DNA of 64,000 nucleotides from positions 17,052 to 81,051 of the forward strand of contig NZ_FAOO01000012.1 in assembly GCF_900070205.1 (NCBI RefSeq). Direction: 5' to 3'. This DNA is from Candidatus Thermokryptus mobilis. Its GTDB lineage: Bacteria; Bacteroidota; Ignavibacteria; Kryptoniales; Kryptoniaceae. A program made the translations under genes and the position numbers. The notes beneath the pieces are model-generated. The model had not been told where the DNA came from. It searched no databases and saw only the letters and a program-made list of their open reading frames with translations. Shown here one piece after another: positions 27,769-38,790 of the stretch; the first letter of the stretch is position 1; each line of letters starts with the position of its first letter.

Positions 27769-30615
27769 TTAAAAGTTAAGTTCTATCCCAACTTCAACAT
27801 GTCGTGGAGCGCTATACCAGTGCGGTCTATGACGATTTTCAGGTGAAACAGCGGGATTTGTGCTGTAATCGGGTCTACCTGAATCATCAAAAACATTCAA
27901 GACATTCTTCTTGTTCAACAAGTTCGTCACATCAGCCCAAAGCGTTGCATTAACAAAACCAAGCTTGAATGTCTTATACGCTCTGACATCTATATTCCCA
28001 GTCCAAGGCATCCTTCCACTATTGATCTCTCCCGTAAGATATGTTCCACGGGCATCGGTTGGAGTATATGGCAAACCGCTTCCAAAGTTACCGATGAAGT
28101 TCAATCCCCAAGTGTCATAAATAAGATTGAAGATAAATGAAAGCGTGTGCGGTTGGTCCCACGCAAGCGTCGTCGTCCTCTTTGGCGGTACATATCCAGT
28201 CACAGAAGCAGTGTATGCCTCCCAGAAGTGAGTCGCCCAATTATCTGCATTACCCTCAGATCTTGAATAAGTATAGTTGATTTGAAAAGCATAATGATTG
28301 CTTAAACGTTTCCTTAGAGCGAATTCAATCCCCCTTGAATTCGCATAGTCAAGATTAACTATCTGCGTGTATGTATACGGGTCACGGAAAAATCTCTTCG
28401 TTGATATGTAATCATAGGTGTCTTTATAAAAAGCAGTTATACTCATCACGATGTCCTCGCTTAAAACCACATCAGCACCAACTTCATAAGCGTGCGTCGT
28501 CTCCGGTTTCAAATTCGGATTCCCGATTCTCGGTTCATATCCTTGCGCAAGGTTTGGATAAGGATAATTTGGATTATTCTGGTTGAATCTTCTGTAAAGG
28601 AAGAACATATCGGGATATTGATAAAACTGACCGTATGCGAAGTGAATTTTCGCTCTATCAGATATCGGATGTGAAAAACCAATTCGTGGGCTTATATGCC
28701 ACTTCGGTTTGACGTTCCCAACATTTGATATATCAGCGTTCGGATCCGTTGCTTTCAAATCAATTACCTTGTAAACATCCGGTGCCTTCGGATTAAGATA
28801 ATCAAAACGAATACCAACATTTATGATAAGATCCGATATCTCAATTTTATCCTGAATGTAAGCAGCTGCTTGAACAGGTCTAAACCTATAATAAGCGGTC
28901 TCATAATGTCTCGTTTCCTCTGGCTGTAAAGTATCAAGGTGATCCCAATAGCTATTCACACCGTTTATCCACCAATCGTTCAAATCATATTGCTTATATT
29001 CAAATCCGAACTTAACAAAATTGTATCTATCAACCTGACTGGCAAAACTTGCTGAAAATGTATTTGTCAAAACAAAATACTGCTGAACATAATCATCCAT
29101 TGAAATAGCCATTAAATCAACTTGCGTGTATCCAGCTTGTCTGAAGCGTTCAATAAGTTGCGGTGTTAGATATGTTCCTTTCTTTATCGTGTCGCCATTG
29201 ATGACATAATCCCTGTAAAGTGGGAAACCGACTTTAAGTGCATCTTTAAGCCAAAGCGTGACCCTGTATGGACCACCAAATTCATAGTTTGAAGTTGAAT
29301 CAAATAGATTGTTACCCCTAACAGCACTGAATATCCTTGAAAAGTCACCCTTCAACTCCTCCTCATAAACATAATACTTATACCTGGTGTTAAATTGGGA
29401 AAACTTAACTTCATAATATGTATTCCCGCTTAACGCATGCGTCAGATGAGCCGTGTAAAGCGTGCTCGTCCTGTAATTCGTTGCTTGAAATTCCGGAAGA
29501 TTTGGATCGCGCATCTTCATCAAATACTGATATTTGAAATAATGGTCGTAACCTTTGTTCTTCCTGTCGGTTATAGCATAACCGAAGCGAAGTTTCAAGT
29601 TCTCAAAAAACTTAAATGTGAGCTTCGCATTCCCTCTCAATCTACTGTCAAAGAAACCGAGGTTTTCAAATGTGTTCTGAACAACTCTCCCACCTGGAGT
29701 TTTATAAGTTGGACCAGTGAATCTGTTAAGATATGTTCTTGTAAAGCTCCTATCCCCACTTATGAAAAACGTCGCGATATCATTTCCTGGTATCACCGGA
29801 CCGCTCAAAGAAAACTCGCCTCTGAAAGTCCCCCAATCGTTATCCTTCCATCCAAGCTTCCCAAATTGATCCGTTCCAACTCTCAATCCACCCGTAAACT
29901 TTGAACCACCCTCCTGCGTGACTATGTTAACAACTGCTGATTGCGCCTGTCCATACTCAGCATTAAATGTCCCAGATAAAATTGAAACCGAAGCTATCCC
30001 AAGCCGAGATACATCAAGAGCCGAACCGCCATAGAGCAGATCATCAACCCTTATACCGTCAACGACATAGCTTACTTCTGTTGTTCTACCACCCCTGACA
30101 TGAATCCCATTGTCACCACCGCCAAGCCCACCGTTATTTGCCACAACAACACCAGGAGCAAGCGTCATAACCTCCTGATATGAATTCACAGGGATCGACT
30201 GAATCTCTTGCGCAGTCACAGCCGTAACAGTTGATGTTGCATCCTTTTGTATAAGTTTTCTTTCAGCCGTTACGACAACCTCTTCAACTTGAATCGCTTC
30301 GCTTGAAAGCTCAAAATTAACCTCGGTTGTAAAATCAGGCAAAACCCTCACTCCCCTAACTGTCATCGCACGATAACCAACAAATGATGCCCTTACATCA
30401 TATGTCCCAACAGGAACATTTACAATGACATACTCGCCTTTCAAATCCGTCGCTGCCCCAAAAGCTGTCCCAACAAGCACAACATTTACACCCGGAAGTG
30501 GCTCTTTCGTTTCCTTATCAATAACCTTCCCCCTTATTTTACCCGTCTCACCCGCAAAAACAAAGGCGAAAACAAACAAAACTAAAAAAACTGAAAAAAA
30601 TAACCTTTTCACCAT
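27769..30615 (-). CDS. TonB-dependent receptor with carboxypeptidase-regulatory-like domain
   Basis: The ATG at 30615 has GGAGG 7 nt upstream and begins a signal peptide ('MVKRLFFSVFLVLFVFAFVFA'). The frame extends 17 codons further without support. A carboxypeptidase-regulatory-like (CarbopepD_reg) domain follows (about residues 22-105, 'GKVIDKETKEPLPGVNVVL'), then the plug with 'GGDNGIHVRGGRTTEVSYVVDG' in two pieces, and a 22-strand-type barrel to the C-terminal 'HVEVGIELNF'. It takes up a substrate across the outer membrane with energy from TonB-ExbBD. No SusD partner follows. The next gene encodes a fibronectin-like secreted protein. The substrate cannot be named. Confidence 0.9.
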   Translation of the reverse strand: MVKRLFFSVFLVLFVFAFVFAGETGKIRGKVIDKETKEPLPGVNVVLVGTAFGAATDLKGEYVIVNVPVGTYDVRASFVGYRAMTVRGVRVLPDFTTEVNFELSSEAIQVEEVVVTAERKLIQKDATSTVTAVTAQEIQSIPVNSYQEVMTLAPGVVVANNGGLGGGDNGIHVRGGRTTEVSYVVDGIRVDDLLYGGSALDVSRLGIASVSILSGTFNAEYGQAQSAVVNIVTQEGGSKFTGGLRVGTDQFGKLGWKDNDWGTFRGEFSLSGPVIPGNDIATFFISGDRSFTRTYLNRFTGPTYKTPGGRVVQNTFENLGFFDSRLRGNAKLTFKFFENLKLRFGYAITDRKNKGYDHYFKYQYLMKMRDPNLPEFQATNYRTSTLYTAHLTHALSGNTYYEVKFSQFNTRYKYYVYEEELKGDFSRIFSAVRGNNLFDSTSNYEFGGPYRVTLWLKDALKVGFPLYRDYVINGDTIKKGTYLTPQLIERFRQAGYTQVDLMAISMDDYVQQYFVLTNTFSASFASQVDRYNFVKFGFEYKQYDLNDWWINGVNSYWDHLDTLQPEETRHYETAYYRFRPVQAAAYIQDKIEISDLIINVGIRFDYLNPKAPDVYKVIDLKATDPNADISNVGNVKPKWHISPRIGFSHPISDRAKIHFAYGQFYQYPDMFFLYRRFNQNNPNYPYPNLAQGYEPRIGNPNLKPETTHAYEVGADVVLSEDIVMSITAFYKDTYDYISTKRFFRDPYTYTQIVNLDYANSRGIEFALRKRLSNHYAFQINYTYSRSEGNADNWATHFWEAYTASVTGYVPPKRTTTLAWDQPHTLSFIFNLIYDTWGLNFIGNFGSGLPYTPTDARGTYLTGEINSGRMPWTGNIDVRAYKTFKLGFVNATLWADVTNLLNKKNVLNVFDDSGRPDYSTNPAVSPENRHRPHWYSAPRHVEVGIELNF

Positions 30616-30671
30616 AACTTGCCTCCGCTTTATATTTGAGATATAAAAGAGCAAAACGCTGTTCATAGCAA

Positions 30672-30700
30672 AATATAAAAAAATTTTTTACAGTTGTCAA
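30672..30700 (-). promoter_or_regulatory. Promoter of the TonB-dependent receptor gene
   Basis: TTGACA, a 17-bp spacer and TATATTTTG. Read the Bacteroidota way this is TTG-N20-TAtaTTTTG. It begins 6 bp past the sprA stop and ends 57 bp before the receptor ATG. Confidence 0.6.
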
Positions 30701-30705
30701 GACCC

Positions 30706-33700
30706 CTATGCCCCGATTGAAATGTGAAGGTCAATCCCAACCTCATTTATCGTTGAACCAGGAACGAAAGTACTCCTTGAATCAGACCTTGACTTCGTCA
30801 AACGATAAAATAACGAGCCTGTGACCCTTGTGCTTAACATATATCTGAACCTAAATTCCATCATCGTTCTTAAAATACCATCAAGAGGAATCGCTTCTGT
30901 TAAGTTCCTTGCTTGATATGTTTTCCTTGAATTCTTTGATGATGAATACGTGAGCGTTATATCAACATCGTTTTTAAGCGATAGCCCAAAGATTGGCAAA
31001 TTAAATCCACGCTTTGAATAACTAAAATTAAACGACATCTCACGCCTGAATGTCTCAACTATTGCCTTCGCAGAAAAGTTAAGGTCATAATAAGTTGAAG
31101 TAATATACCTAAATCCACCTGTTAAATTACCATTCCAAAGTGGCTTAAATGTTAAGTTCAAACCGACGAGTGGATTGAACTCATACCCAGCCCTTTCTGA
31201 TTCAAATGTCATCGGCTGTCCAATGAAACTCCTCCACCTTTTCTCAAAGTTTGAAGTATATGAATGCTCAAGCGAAACCCTGGTGGCGAAAGATTTGAAA
31301 ATTGAAAACCTCTCAAGCCCATCCCATCTAAATCTCCAATTTAAGCGGGGCAAAAATCCACCAAAAATTTTACTCAAAATCGGCAATGTCTCAAATCCCT
31401 CCTCAAACGCCTGCGCTAACTTTTCATCCTCGCTTCTCTTATCCGTCGGATCAATTTTAAACTCAGCATATTTTGATGCAACCGAACCGATCCCGCCTTT
31501 GAAAATGCTGAAAACAAAAACTGGTGGAATCATCAAAAATGAACGTCCCAAAGATGCAGAACTTGTAAACGATGTGACCTTCGGAATCCCAGATGAATCC
31601 GTCACAACCCTTTGATTTCTCTGATAGCTCCAATTTATGTTCCAGCTCAAATCAAGATAAGCTCCTTGCCACAATGGTCTTGATGTCGTAATGGAAATCC
31701 TGTTTGTCTGGGAATACATATTATCAAGGTTTCCATTCGGAGCTCTTAACCCAGGGCTTTGTTCAAAACCAAAAAACGGAAAACCTTTCTTCGGTGAAAA
31801 CTTCAAACTACCGTTTGGATCAGACACAAAACCAAGCTGATACAAAAGCGAAGGTCCATATTCAACTTTATCACTAACAAAAGGAAACCAAGATAACAAA
31901 TTACCCATCCCCGGTCTTTCAGAATAAAGACCGGTGTTCGTAGCAGTGTTAGTTTGAGTGAAATTAAGCTGAACATTGTCATAATCAAGAAAAGGCGTCT
32001 TGATCAAAATTCTTAATAAATCTTTCAACTTAAAAGTTGATCCCGATTTTTCAGTTGTGTCCTTTTGAACTTGGGCACCACGCCCCCTTCTCAAGGTCTT
32101 GCTCTCTTCACCAAACCAAGAATCAGCAAGCGACTTCAATCTAATTGAAAATCCAGCGTTCAAATTCGCCGAATAACCAGCCCCGCGACCAAGTGAACCC
32201 TGTTGAAAGTTGTTTTGCCATCTGTAAGCCGAAGAATAGCTTAAATTCAAATTTAAATACTTGTTAATTCCCAAAATCGGCGGTACTTTCGGATTTGTCC
32301 CAATGCTAATCTGCTGAGATAAACTTTGCGTCCTTCCAAAATTGATCAAACCGTCCTTAAAGAAAATATCGCCCAAAATTTCCCGTGTCGTCCTCTGTCT
32401 TCCAAGCGAATCCGTCTCAAGATGAACAAGATTACTACCTATGTCAACTGAATATCTAAGAGATGGATTCAAAAGTCCGTTGTTTGAAAATCTCCAATCA
32501 AAAGAAAAACCACGCTGTGCATTGAACAACCTTGTTGTCGGTTCAAACATTGCTTTCGTTCTGAATTTTCTATTCTCTTGACCCCTGTCAAACCTCATCA
32601 TCCCAGATATATTAGACGGTGTCAATTGTATCTCCCAATCTTTATACGCCTCAAGTATCGGCACACCATCAAAAATTGATTTAAATGGTTTCAAACTGAT
32701 CGGTCGTATCGCCGTTGAATAGCTCGTTTGAAAATTAAAAGCCCACCTTTTGCTAATCTCTGTGTTTATATCCCTTGACATCGCTCTATTGAAGTTAAAG
32801 CCAAGATTTATCTTGTTAATTAAATCTTTGACATACCATTTCTGTGAATTGATTGTGAAATTAAAACTCGGCACCGCCCATGTCTCAGAAGCCATAACCT
32901 GTTGAATCACCGTAAGCAAACTATCCGCTTTCCTATTTGCCTCATCTAAACTTCCACCACTATCAAGAACATTCTGTTTCAAACGATTTGCAGCCTCGGT
33001 TGCGAGTATATCCCTGCCGGGTATATACTTTGGAATCCCTATGTTCTCACTGCGTTGATAAGAAAGGGGAATACGAACGGATGAAGCAATTACGGAAGGA
33101 AATACTTTCTCAAGGTTTAAGTTTGCAGAGAAAGCCCAATTTGTCGCAAGAACGCGAGCAGAAGAATTGACAAATTTATCAGTTAAACCTCTAAATTCGG
33201 GACTTTTCCTTGACAATCCAAAGTTAAGATTTAAAAGTTCTGGAACGCTCAATTGCGCAGATAAATTATAAGCCCAACCTATTGCATCATTTGCTTTTAA
33301 AAGGCGCAATTCATTAACCCAAACATCACCTGAAAGGAATTCCGGACCCTTACCTTTTGGATTAGTAACTCCAATTGCAATAAAAGTCACATTCGTAAGC
33401 GATGGATTACCTTTTAACCAATATGTCGCCCCAGGTGGACCATCAGGAACAGGAACTCTCTTAACGGGTTGATTTACAGAATCCCTTGTCTGTTTCAGAG
33501 CTGTTAATTGATCAAAAACGATTTGAATGTTGTTCTTTATGTCCCAATCAGGCCAGATCGGCTGGCGATACTCATAATAATTTGATGTATCAGTCCCAAT
33601 CCAAATAAAAATCTCACCCGCATAATCAGTTGTGTCGCGGAAGTAAAAGTTATTATCGCCGTGAACGAAAAGACGCATAACCTTGTAATTGAACAAATCA

Positions 33701-36700
33701 ATCCTCTGTGGAAATCTCCTCATCGCAAGGCGAAGTGTATCATCTGGAAGACCCCTTATTATGAAAGCAAGAGATTGCTCGTTCCCCTCTATCTGTTGAT
33801 CCGGTCTTGTCCTGTCCCTAGGTCTTTGCACACCAGGTGGCGGTGTGTAATTTGGATTGTCCTCAACGCTTACAACTGTAACTTTAAATTTATCGTCATT
33901 CTTGACAAGCTCTTCCCAATAATTCCCAACGAGATTGAAATCAGCAATCCTTATCATACCCTCACGCTCAAACCCAGTAAACCAAACACGAACAAACTCT
34001 ATTAAAGTAAAGCTCGGATTCCCAACAACTCTCGTATATGCCGAAAGAGGGATTTTAAGCTGATACCACCCATTTGAGCCACCACCAGCGATGAACGGGT
34101 TATTCAAAGTGTCAAGCGGAATCTCGTATTCAAAATAATTATCTACAAGGTCAAGTATGTGATTGTTGTTTAAATCCTCCTGATCAATGTCCGGGTAGAG
34201 GTCTTTGTTTCCTTCCGTCCCGTTCCTTTTCAAGAGATTTCCAAACTCAAAGTTGTCCTGACTCGGATCGTCCCCAAGATATGGATATCTTAACCTTTCC
34301 TCTTCATCACTCATCCCATCAAGCCCAACATCTTCACCTGGATCAAGACGATAGTTTCCATTTCTATCTTCTGTGTCAAGTCGTCTGTTCGGAATAACAT
34401 CTTCCGAAATCTGACCAAGGTTTATAAGCATCTTCGCATTTGGACCTGGATTTCCAACGATTTTAAACCATATTTCAATGTAAGTTATATTTTCCGTTGT
34501 CAAGTCAGTTGAAAAATACGGAAGAATCCTCATCATTCCAGCCCAATTTTGAGCTGGGAAGTTTTTTATGGAATCCCATTTTGTTGTGTAATTGTATTGA
34601 CCGCGTCTGTCGGGGAAAAACTGAATGTCAAGCGGAGTTATAAACTGCTGCTCTTGTGCTACCCTTTTTTGTGGCCAAACCTCCTGAATTTGAACCGATT
34701 GAGGTATGTTAAACCAAGCAAGATAACCCTTTCTTTGAACCTTAACAGTATCTGAAATTGTTCCAGGTTTTATCTCACCAAGCAAGGGCATATGAGCCGG
34801 AGCACTCGCAAAATGCCAATGTGTTGAAATCAAGCTCAAAGGAACAATCCTTTTTGATCCTTCAAAATCATCTATATAAACTATGCTTTCAGCACCATCA
34901 CCTGCAATCGTGCTCTTTCTAGTGTTCGGGTCAGAAAACATAAAAGCTGACTCGCCGCGAAGTGAAAATGAAGCATCCTGCTTTCTCTGATAACCGGGAA
35001 GGATGTCAAAAAACTCCGAAATTTTACTTGAGTTAAACCTTGTTGAAAAATCAAAACCAAGCATTGTATTGCTTATCGGCTCTTCACCAAGGCGAACTTT
35101 ATCGCTCAAACTTTGCTGGGCGTAATTCATAAGCGTAAACCCAAACCTCGTGTTCTCGGCAAGGTCAATATCACCGCGAGCACCGAGAATCGTCTTTGAA
35201 GCAAACGAAAATAAATCATTCGTCTCATACCTTATCTTAAGATTTGACCCCGGAAGCAAAGCATCACGGTTCAAAATTGTTAACTGCCCAAGTATATAAT
35301 CAACCCTGTAATCAACACCCTCAACCAAACGCCTATCGTTAAGATAAACCTGAACGCTACCCTCAGCAACATTAAAACCAAGATTATACGTGGCTTGGAC
35401 ATCGCTTGTCAATTTAGCCGAGATAAAAAACTTTGACGACTTAGCTGTGTTATTTCTCGCTGCGACTTGATTCGTATCATAAATGTCATCATAAGCAATT
35501 GAGCTTATGAAATCATCATCTTTGTCTGGTAAAAGCTTTTTTAGCGTCTCCTTGCTGAAAGGTTTAAGAAACGGGAAAATTAACTCACCTCTTGATGGAT
35601 TGATCGTCAATTCAGAAAAATCAAATTTATTATCAGGTCCAGGCGAACCATCCTCATGAAATTTATCAAAACCGAAAATTTGCAAAAGATTTTTGCCGTC
35701 AATCTCCTCCCTGGGCTCTTGGTCAGGGCTAGCTTGATATAAAACTTTTAAATCAAAGCCCTCCTTCTTTATATTTCTTGCTCCACCGAGCGGATAAATA
35801 CTTTTTATCAAAAGGTCCCATGCCTTTTTAAAAGATGGTTGTAAAGACCTCGGTCTAACAAGCTTCAAAACAAGCGTAGCAGATGTATCAGCAAGTGAAT
35901 TTATAAAATCCCCATAAACCGTATCATCCGAAGCTACCTGTGTTGGACCTTCAACACGATAAGCAACAGCTATAGCTTGATTATCTTGTAAGTTTATGTT
36001 AAGCGATATAACACCTATATCAGGATTGATCGTGTAATCCTTGCCTCTCTCAAGCTTTCTAAAAAGTCCAACCTCAATCCTTCCTGGATCGCTCTGCAAA
36101 ACATTGCTCCTTAAACTATCATAATAAGCCCTGGTATCGGCTGGAGGTAAGTTTATATCAGCAACGATAAAACGCGTAAGCCCCGGCTCCGGTCTCTCAA
36201 GCTGGGAAACCCAAACCTCTATATCCTTAACTTGCAAACCCGGAGCTATCCTCAAAGGTGGGCTGTTTTGATAATACGGCTCATATGTCGGAATGTATTT
36301 CTCGTCAATAAAGTAATGACTTTGAGAATATTGATACATAAAAACCTTTATCTCCTGCGACTGAGCCCCGCCAGTTAAAACACGCTCCTGGGATTCCCCT
36401 TTCTTCTGACTTGCTATCGTTGTCAATTTCAAGGGTCCAACTTGAAAGCTTGCTTTTATCCCGAATAAAGCCTGACTGCTCCCTATAAGTGAAGATGGTG
36501 TTTGAAGAGAAACATTACCCGCCTCAACACTTTGCACTATCTCATCATCATATCCTTTGTATTTAATTTTTAGTTGATTTTCAAAATCAAACTGTCTTTG
36601 CGTGTTCCAATCAGCGGTTATGTTAAGTTTATCCCCTATTGTCCCACCGACATTTATTTGAACCTGCTGTGAAAAGTCCGGCTCATTTCTAACATTTCCA

Positions 36701-37281
36701 AGTCGTGAAATTATAAGCTGTTCTGTTTTCTCATTCCGCCAAGCCCCAGTTATATCAACAGCGCCAGAAATACGAAGATTTATCACAGGTGGTCCAAATA
36801 TGCTTAAAATCGGATTTGCTGGGACAGGAATTTGAATGTTCGTTATATTGCTAAAAAGCTGCTCAATGTCATCTCTTCGTTCCCGACCCTCATATCTATG
36901 TGCAAGCTCAACCCAAGAAATTTTCCTCTTCTCTTCAAGTCGGATCTGAATATATCTCTCAATAGGAACAACAAGTTCAATTGGACGTTCAATTCCAGCA
37001 ATTTTTTCCTTTATACGAACGAACCTCCCTGTTGAGTCAATCTGCACCTCCCTTTTCAATAAACCTGACGGGACAAAAAGAAGTGGATGTTGTTTTGATT
37101 GCCTTACTTCAACATATGGCTTGCTCAAAAAAGAATTTAAAAATTTAACCTGGGCTGAGGAATCAACCACAACTGTATCTGCTTTGGATACCCCGATTGT
37201 GTTAACCGATGAAAAGAGATTTTCAATAAATAGAGATAAAAAAAGCATCAAAATAACATAAACTCCGCATCTCATCATCAA
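30706..37281 (-). CDS. sprA: SprA, T9SS outer-membrane translocon
   Basis: At 2191 residues this is the very large translocon of the type IX secretion system (SprA, called Sov in Porphyromonas), a 36-strand barrel that lets folded cargo cross the outer membrane. Family features include the N-terminal 'VSTPSSLIGSSQALFGIKA'-like plug region ('LQTPSSLIGSSQALFGIK'), 'FDFSELTINPSRGEL', 'ESIVYIDDFEGSKR', 'WTYNYRTEWDSIKNFP'-type sequence and the repeat-rich barrel to the end. A signal-anchor-like hydrophobic start follows 'MMMRCG', so any of three Met codons may be used. It is transcribed alone from a nearby promoter and ends without a clear hairpin. Confidence 0.93.
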   Translation of the reverse strand: MMMRCGVYVILMLFLSLFIENLFSSVNTIGVSKADTVVVDSSAQVKFLNSFLSKPYVEVRQSKQHPLLFVPSGLLKREVQIDSTGRFVRIKEKIAGIERPIELVVPIERYIQIRLEEKRKISWVELAHRYEGRERRDDIEQLFSNITNIQIPVPANPILSIFGPPVINLRISGAVDITGAWRNEKTEQLIISRLGNVRNEPDFSQQVQINVGGTIGDKLNITADWNTQRQFDFENQLKIKYKGYDDEIVQSVEAGNVSLQTPSSLIGSSQALFGIKASFQVGPLKLTTIASQKKGESQERVLTGGAQSQEIKVFMYQYSQSHYFIDEKYIPTYEPYYQNSPPLRIAPGLQVKDIEVWVSQLERPEPGLTRFIVADINLPPADTRAYYDSLRSNVLQSDPGRIEVGLFRKLERGKDYTINPDIGVISLNINLQDNQAIAVAYRVEGPTQVASDDTVYGDFINSLADTSATLVLKLVRPRSLQPSFKKAWDLLIKSIYPLGGARNIKKEGFDLKVLYQASPDQEPREEIDGKNLLQIFGFDKFHEDGSPGPDNKFDFSELTINPSRGELIFPFLKPFSKETLKKLLPDKDDDFISSIAYDDIYDTNQVAARNNTAKSSKFFISAKLTSDVQATYNLGFNVAEGSVQVYLNDRRLVEGVDYRVDYILGQLTILNRDALLPGSNLKIRYETNDLFSFASKTILGARGDIDLAENTRFGFTLMNYAQQSLSDKVRLGEEPISNTMLGFDFSTRFNSSKISEFFDILPGYQRKQDASFSLRGESAFMFSDPNTRKSTIAGDGAESIVYIDDFEGSKRIVPLSLISTHWHFASAPAHMPLLGEIKPGTISDTVKVQRKGYLAWFNIPQSVQIQEVWPQKRVAQEQQFITPLDIQFFPDRRGQYNYTTKWDSIKNFPAQNWAGMMRILPYFSTDLTTENITYIEIWFKIVGNPGPNAKMLINLGQISEDVIPNRRLDTEDRNGNYRLDPGEDVGLDGMSDEEERLRYPYLGDDPSQDNFEFGNLLKRNGTEGNKDLYPDIDQEDLNNNHILDLVDNYFEYEIPLDTLNNPFIAGGGSNGWYQLKIPLSAYTRVVGNPSFTLIEFVRVWFTGFEREGMIRIADFNLVGNYWEELVKNDDKFKVTVVSVEDNPNYTPPPGVQRPRDRTRPDQQIEGNEQSLAFIIRGLPDDTLRLAMRRFPQRIDLFNYKVMRLFVHGDNNFYFRDTTDYAGEIFIWIGTDTSNYYEYRQPIWPDWDIKNNIQIVFDQLTALKQTRDSVNQPVKRVPVPDGPPGATYWLKGNPSLTNVTFIAIGVTNPKGKGPEFLSGDVWVNELRLLKANDAIGWAYNLSAQLSVPELLNLNFGLSRKSPEFRGLTDKFVNSSARVLATNWAFSANLNLEKVFPSVIASSVRIPLSYQRSENIGIPKYIPGRDILATEAANRLKQNVLDSGGSLDEANRKADSLLTVIQQVMASETWAVPSFNFTINSQKWYVKDLINKINLGFNFNRAMSRDINTEISKRWAFNFQTSYSTAIRPISLKPFKSIFDGVPILEAYKDWEIQLTPSNISGMMRFDRGQENRKFRTKAMFEPTTRLFNAQRGFSFDWRFSNNGLLNPSLRYSVDIGSNLVHLETDSLGRQRTTREILGDIFFKDGLINFGRTQSLSQQISIGTNPKVPPILGINKYLNLNLSYSSAYRWQNNFQQGSLGRGAGYSANLNAGFSIRLKSLADSWFGEESKTLRRGRGAQVQKDTTEKSGSTFKLKDLLRILIKTPFLDYDNVQLNFTQTNTATNTGLYSERPGMGNLLSWFPFVSDKVEYGPSLLYQLGFVSDPNGSLKFSPKKGFPFFGFEQSPGLRAPNGNLDNMYSQTNRISITTSRPLWQGAYLDLSWNINWSYQRNQRVVTDSSGIPKVTSFTSSASLGRSFLMIPPVFVFSIFKGGIGSVASKYAEFKIDPTDKRSEDEKLAQAFEEGFETLPILSKIFGGFLPRLNWRFRWDGLERFSIFKSFATRVSLEHSYTSNFEKRWRSFIGQPMTFESERAGYEFNPLVGLNLTFKPLWNGNLTGGFRYITSTYYDLNFSAKAIVETFRREMSFNFSYSKRGFNLPIFGLSLKNDVDITLTYSSSKNSRKTYQARNLTEAIPLDGILRTMMEFRFRYMLSTRVTGSLFYRLTKSRSDSRSTFVPGSTINEVGIDLHISIGA

Positions 37282-37355
37282 ACAGACAAATTTTTGGTTT
37301 AACAGCGTAGCCCTTTAAGCTATAAGCAAAACTCCAACTTTTTTATGTCTAATTA

Positions 37356-37384
37356 AAGATAAAATTTTCAACTTTCAAATTCAA
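37356..37384 (-). promoter_or_regulatory. sprA: Promoter of sprA
   Basis: TTGAAT, a 17-bp spacer and TATCTTTA, which is TTG-N20-TAtcTTT in the Bacteroidota reading. It ends 74 bp upstream of the sprA start and lies in the divergent region shared with the M24 peptidase gene. Confidence 0.45.
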
Positions 37385-37464
37385 ATGTCAAATCGCAACA
37401 AGATGCCATATCTTTGCTTAATTTTATATCATTTGCTAATTTAAATCAAAAAACGGAGGAGAAC

Positions 37465-38790
37465 ATGCCTGTCATATTTGCCTTAATTTTTTTGCTTCTT
37501 CTTAATCTAAGCTCCTGTGTTAGGGAGACGCCAACACCTGCCCCGAGAAAGATAAAAAGAATGTCCGCTGAAAAATTTTTTGAAATCAAAAAAACTAAAC
37601 TTGATAAGTTTGCCCTCCAAGCGATGAGGGAAGAAAAAATTGACATGTGGATCATCCTTACAAGAGAATACGCTGTTGACCCCCTTGCGAAGGACTTCTC
37701 AGCCGATAAGGCGGTTGCAAAAACAGCCATAATTTTTATAAATGAAGATACCGCATTGAAAAAAATTGCAATCTGCGCAAGCTATGACACTGACCCACTC
37801 CAAAAATCCGGCATCTACGATACAATAATCTCATACAAAAAAGAAGGTCTTGCTCAACACTTAAAAAATATAGTTGAGGGGAAAAAACCAAAGAAGATAG
37901 CCATAAATATCTCCCAAGATTCTCCCCTTGCTGACGGATTGACAGCGAGCATGCTTGATTACTTGAAAAACACACTCGGTGAAAAATATGCTTCAAAATT
38001 CGTATCATCCGAAAACATAGTCATCGCATACAGAAGCCGTCTTCTCCCAGAAGAGATTGAAATTATAAAAGAAGCTGTAAAGATAACGGAAGAGATAATC
38101 GCAAAGGCGCTTTCACCTGAAGTTATAAAACCTGGGAAAACGACTGAAAAAGATGTCGCAAATTATATAAAAAAATTGATGCGCGACTACGGCGTGGGAC
38201 CCTCCTGGGAAGCTGAAAGTTGCCCGAGTGTTAACGCTGGCATCACACGAGGACACTCCGAACCAACCGACTATATCATCCAGAGAGGAGACCTCATAAC
38301 GATTGACTTCGGAATAAACTTGAGCGGTTATTGCAGCGACATTCAAAGAACTGCCTATGTCCTACGCAAGGACGAAACTCAACCCCCAGATTTTATCAAA
38401 AAGATGTGGGAAACAAATGTCAAAGCAATAGAAGCTGGGTTTGAAAAAATTAAACCAGGCGCTACTGGTTTTGAAGTTGACAGCGCCTCAAGAAGTATAA
38501 TCATCTCAGCTGGATACGAAGAATATCCACACGCAGCAGGTCATGTGATCGGATATTCAACTCATGAGATTGGTCCAATTCTTGGTCCAAATTGGAAAGA
38601 TAGATATGGAAAGAAAGTCTTTTACCGACTTCTCCCAAATCAGGTCTTCGCACTTGAACCATCGGTTTATCTGTATAGCAAAGAAAAAAATGGATATTTA
38701 AGAATTGGCATTGAAGAAGATGTCCTTGTAACTGAAACTGGCGCGGAATTCTTAAGCACGCCCCAAAAAGAGCTAATCCTGATAAAATGA
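37465..38790 (+). CDS. Lipoprotein M24-family peptidase (Xaa-Pro aminopeptidase-like)
   Basis: The ATG at 37465 has GGAGGA 5 nt upstream. It starts a lipoprotein signal with lipobox 'LSSC', giving 441 residues. The M24 'pita-bread' domain fills the C-terminal half with all five metal ligands: 'DFGINLSGYCSD' (two Asp), 'HAAGHVIGYSTHEIG' (His), 'ALEPSV' (Glu) and 'IGIEEDVLV' (Glu). These enzymes cleave an N-terminal residue before proline. A lipid anchor on an M24 enzyme suggests work on peptides in the periplasm or on the surface. The gene overlaps the methyltransferase gene by 4 bp. Confidence 0.88.
   Translation: MPVIFALIFLLLLNLSSCVRETPTPAPRKIKRMSAEKFFEIKKTKLDKFALQAMREEKIDMWIILTREYAVDPLAKDFSADKAVAKTAIIFINEDTALKKIAICASYDTDPLQKSGIYDTIISYKKEGLAQHLKNIVEGKKPKKIAINISQDSPLADGLTASMLDYLKNTLGEKYASKFVSSENIVIAYRSRLLPEEIEIIKEAVKITEEIIAKALSPEVIKPGKTTEKDVANYIKKLMRDYGVGPSWEAESCPSVNAGITRGHSEPTDYIIQRGDLITIDFGINLSGYCSDIQRTAYVLRKDETQPPDFIKKMWETNVKAIEAGFEKIKPGATGFEVDSASRSIIISAGYEEYPHAAGHVIGYSTHEIGPILGPNWKDRYGKKVFYRLLPNQVFALEPSVYLYSKEKNGYLRIGIEEDVLVTETGAEFLSTPQKELILIK

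Noticed and set aside
37394..37408. Second sigma54-like promoter upstream of sprA (TGGCAT then TTGCG)
   Set aside because: The spacing between the two halves is one base short, and the sixth base is T rather than C. Sigma54 promoters do not tolerate spacing changes.
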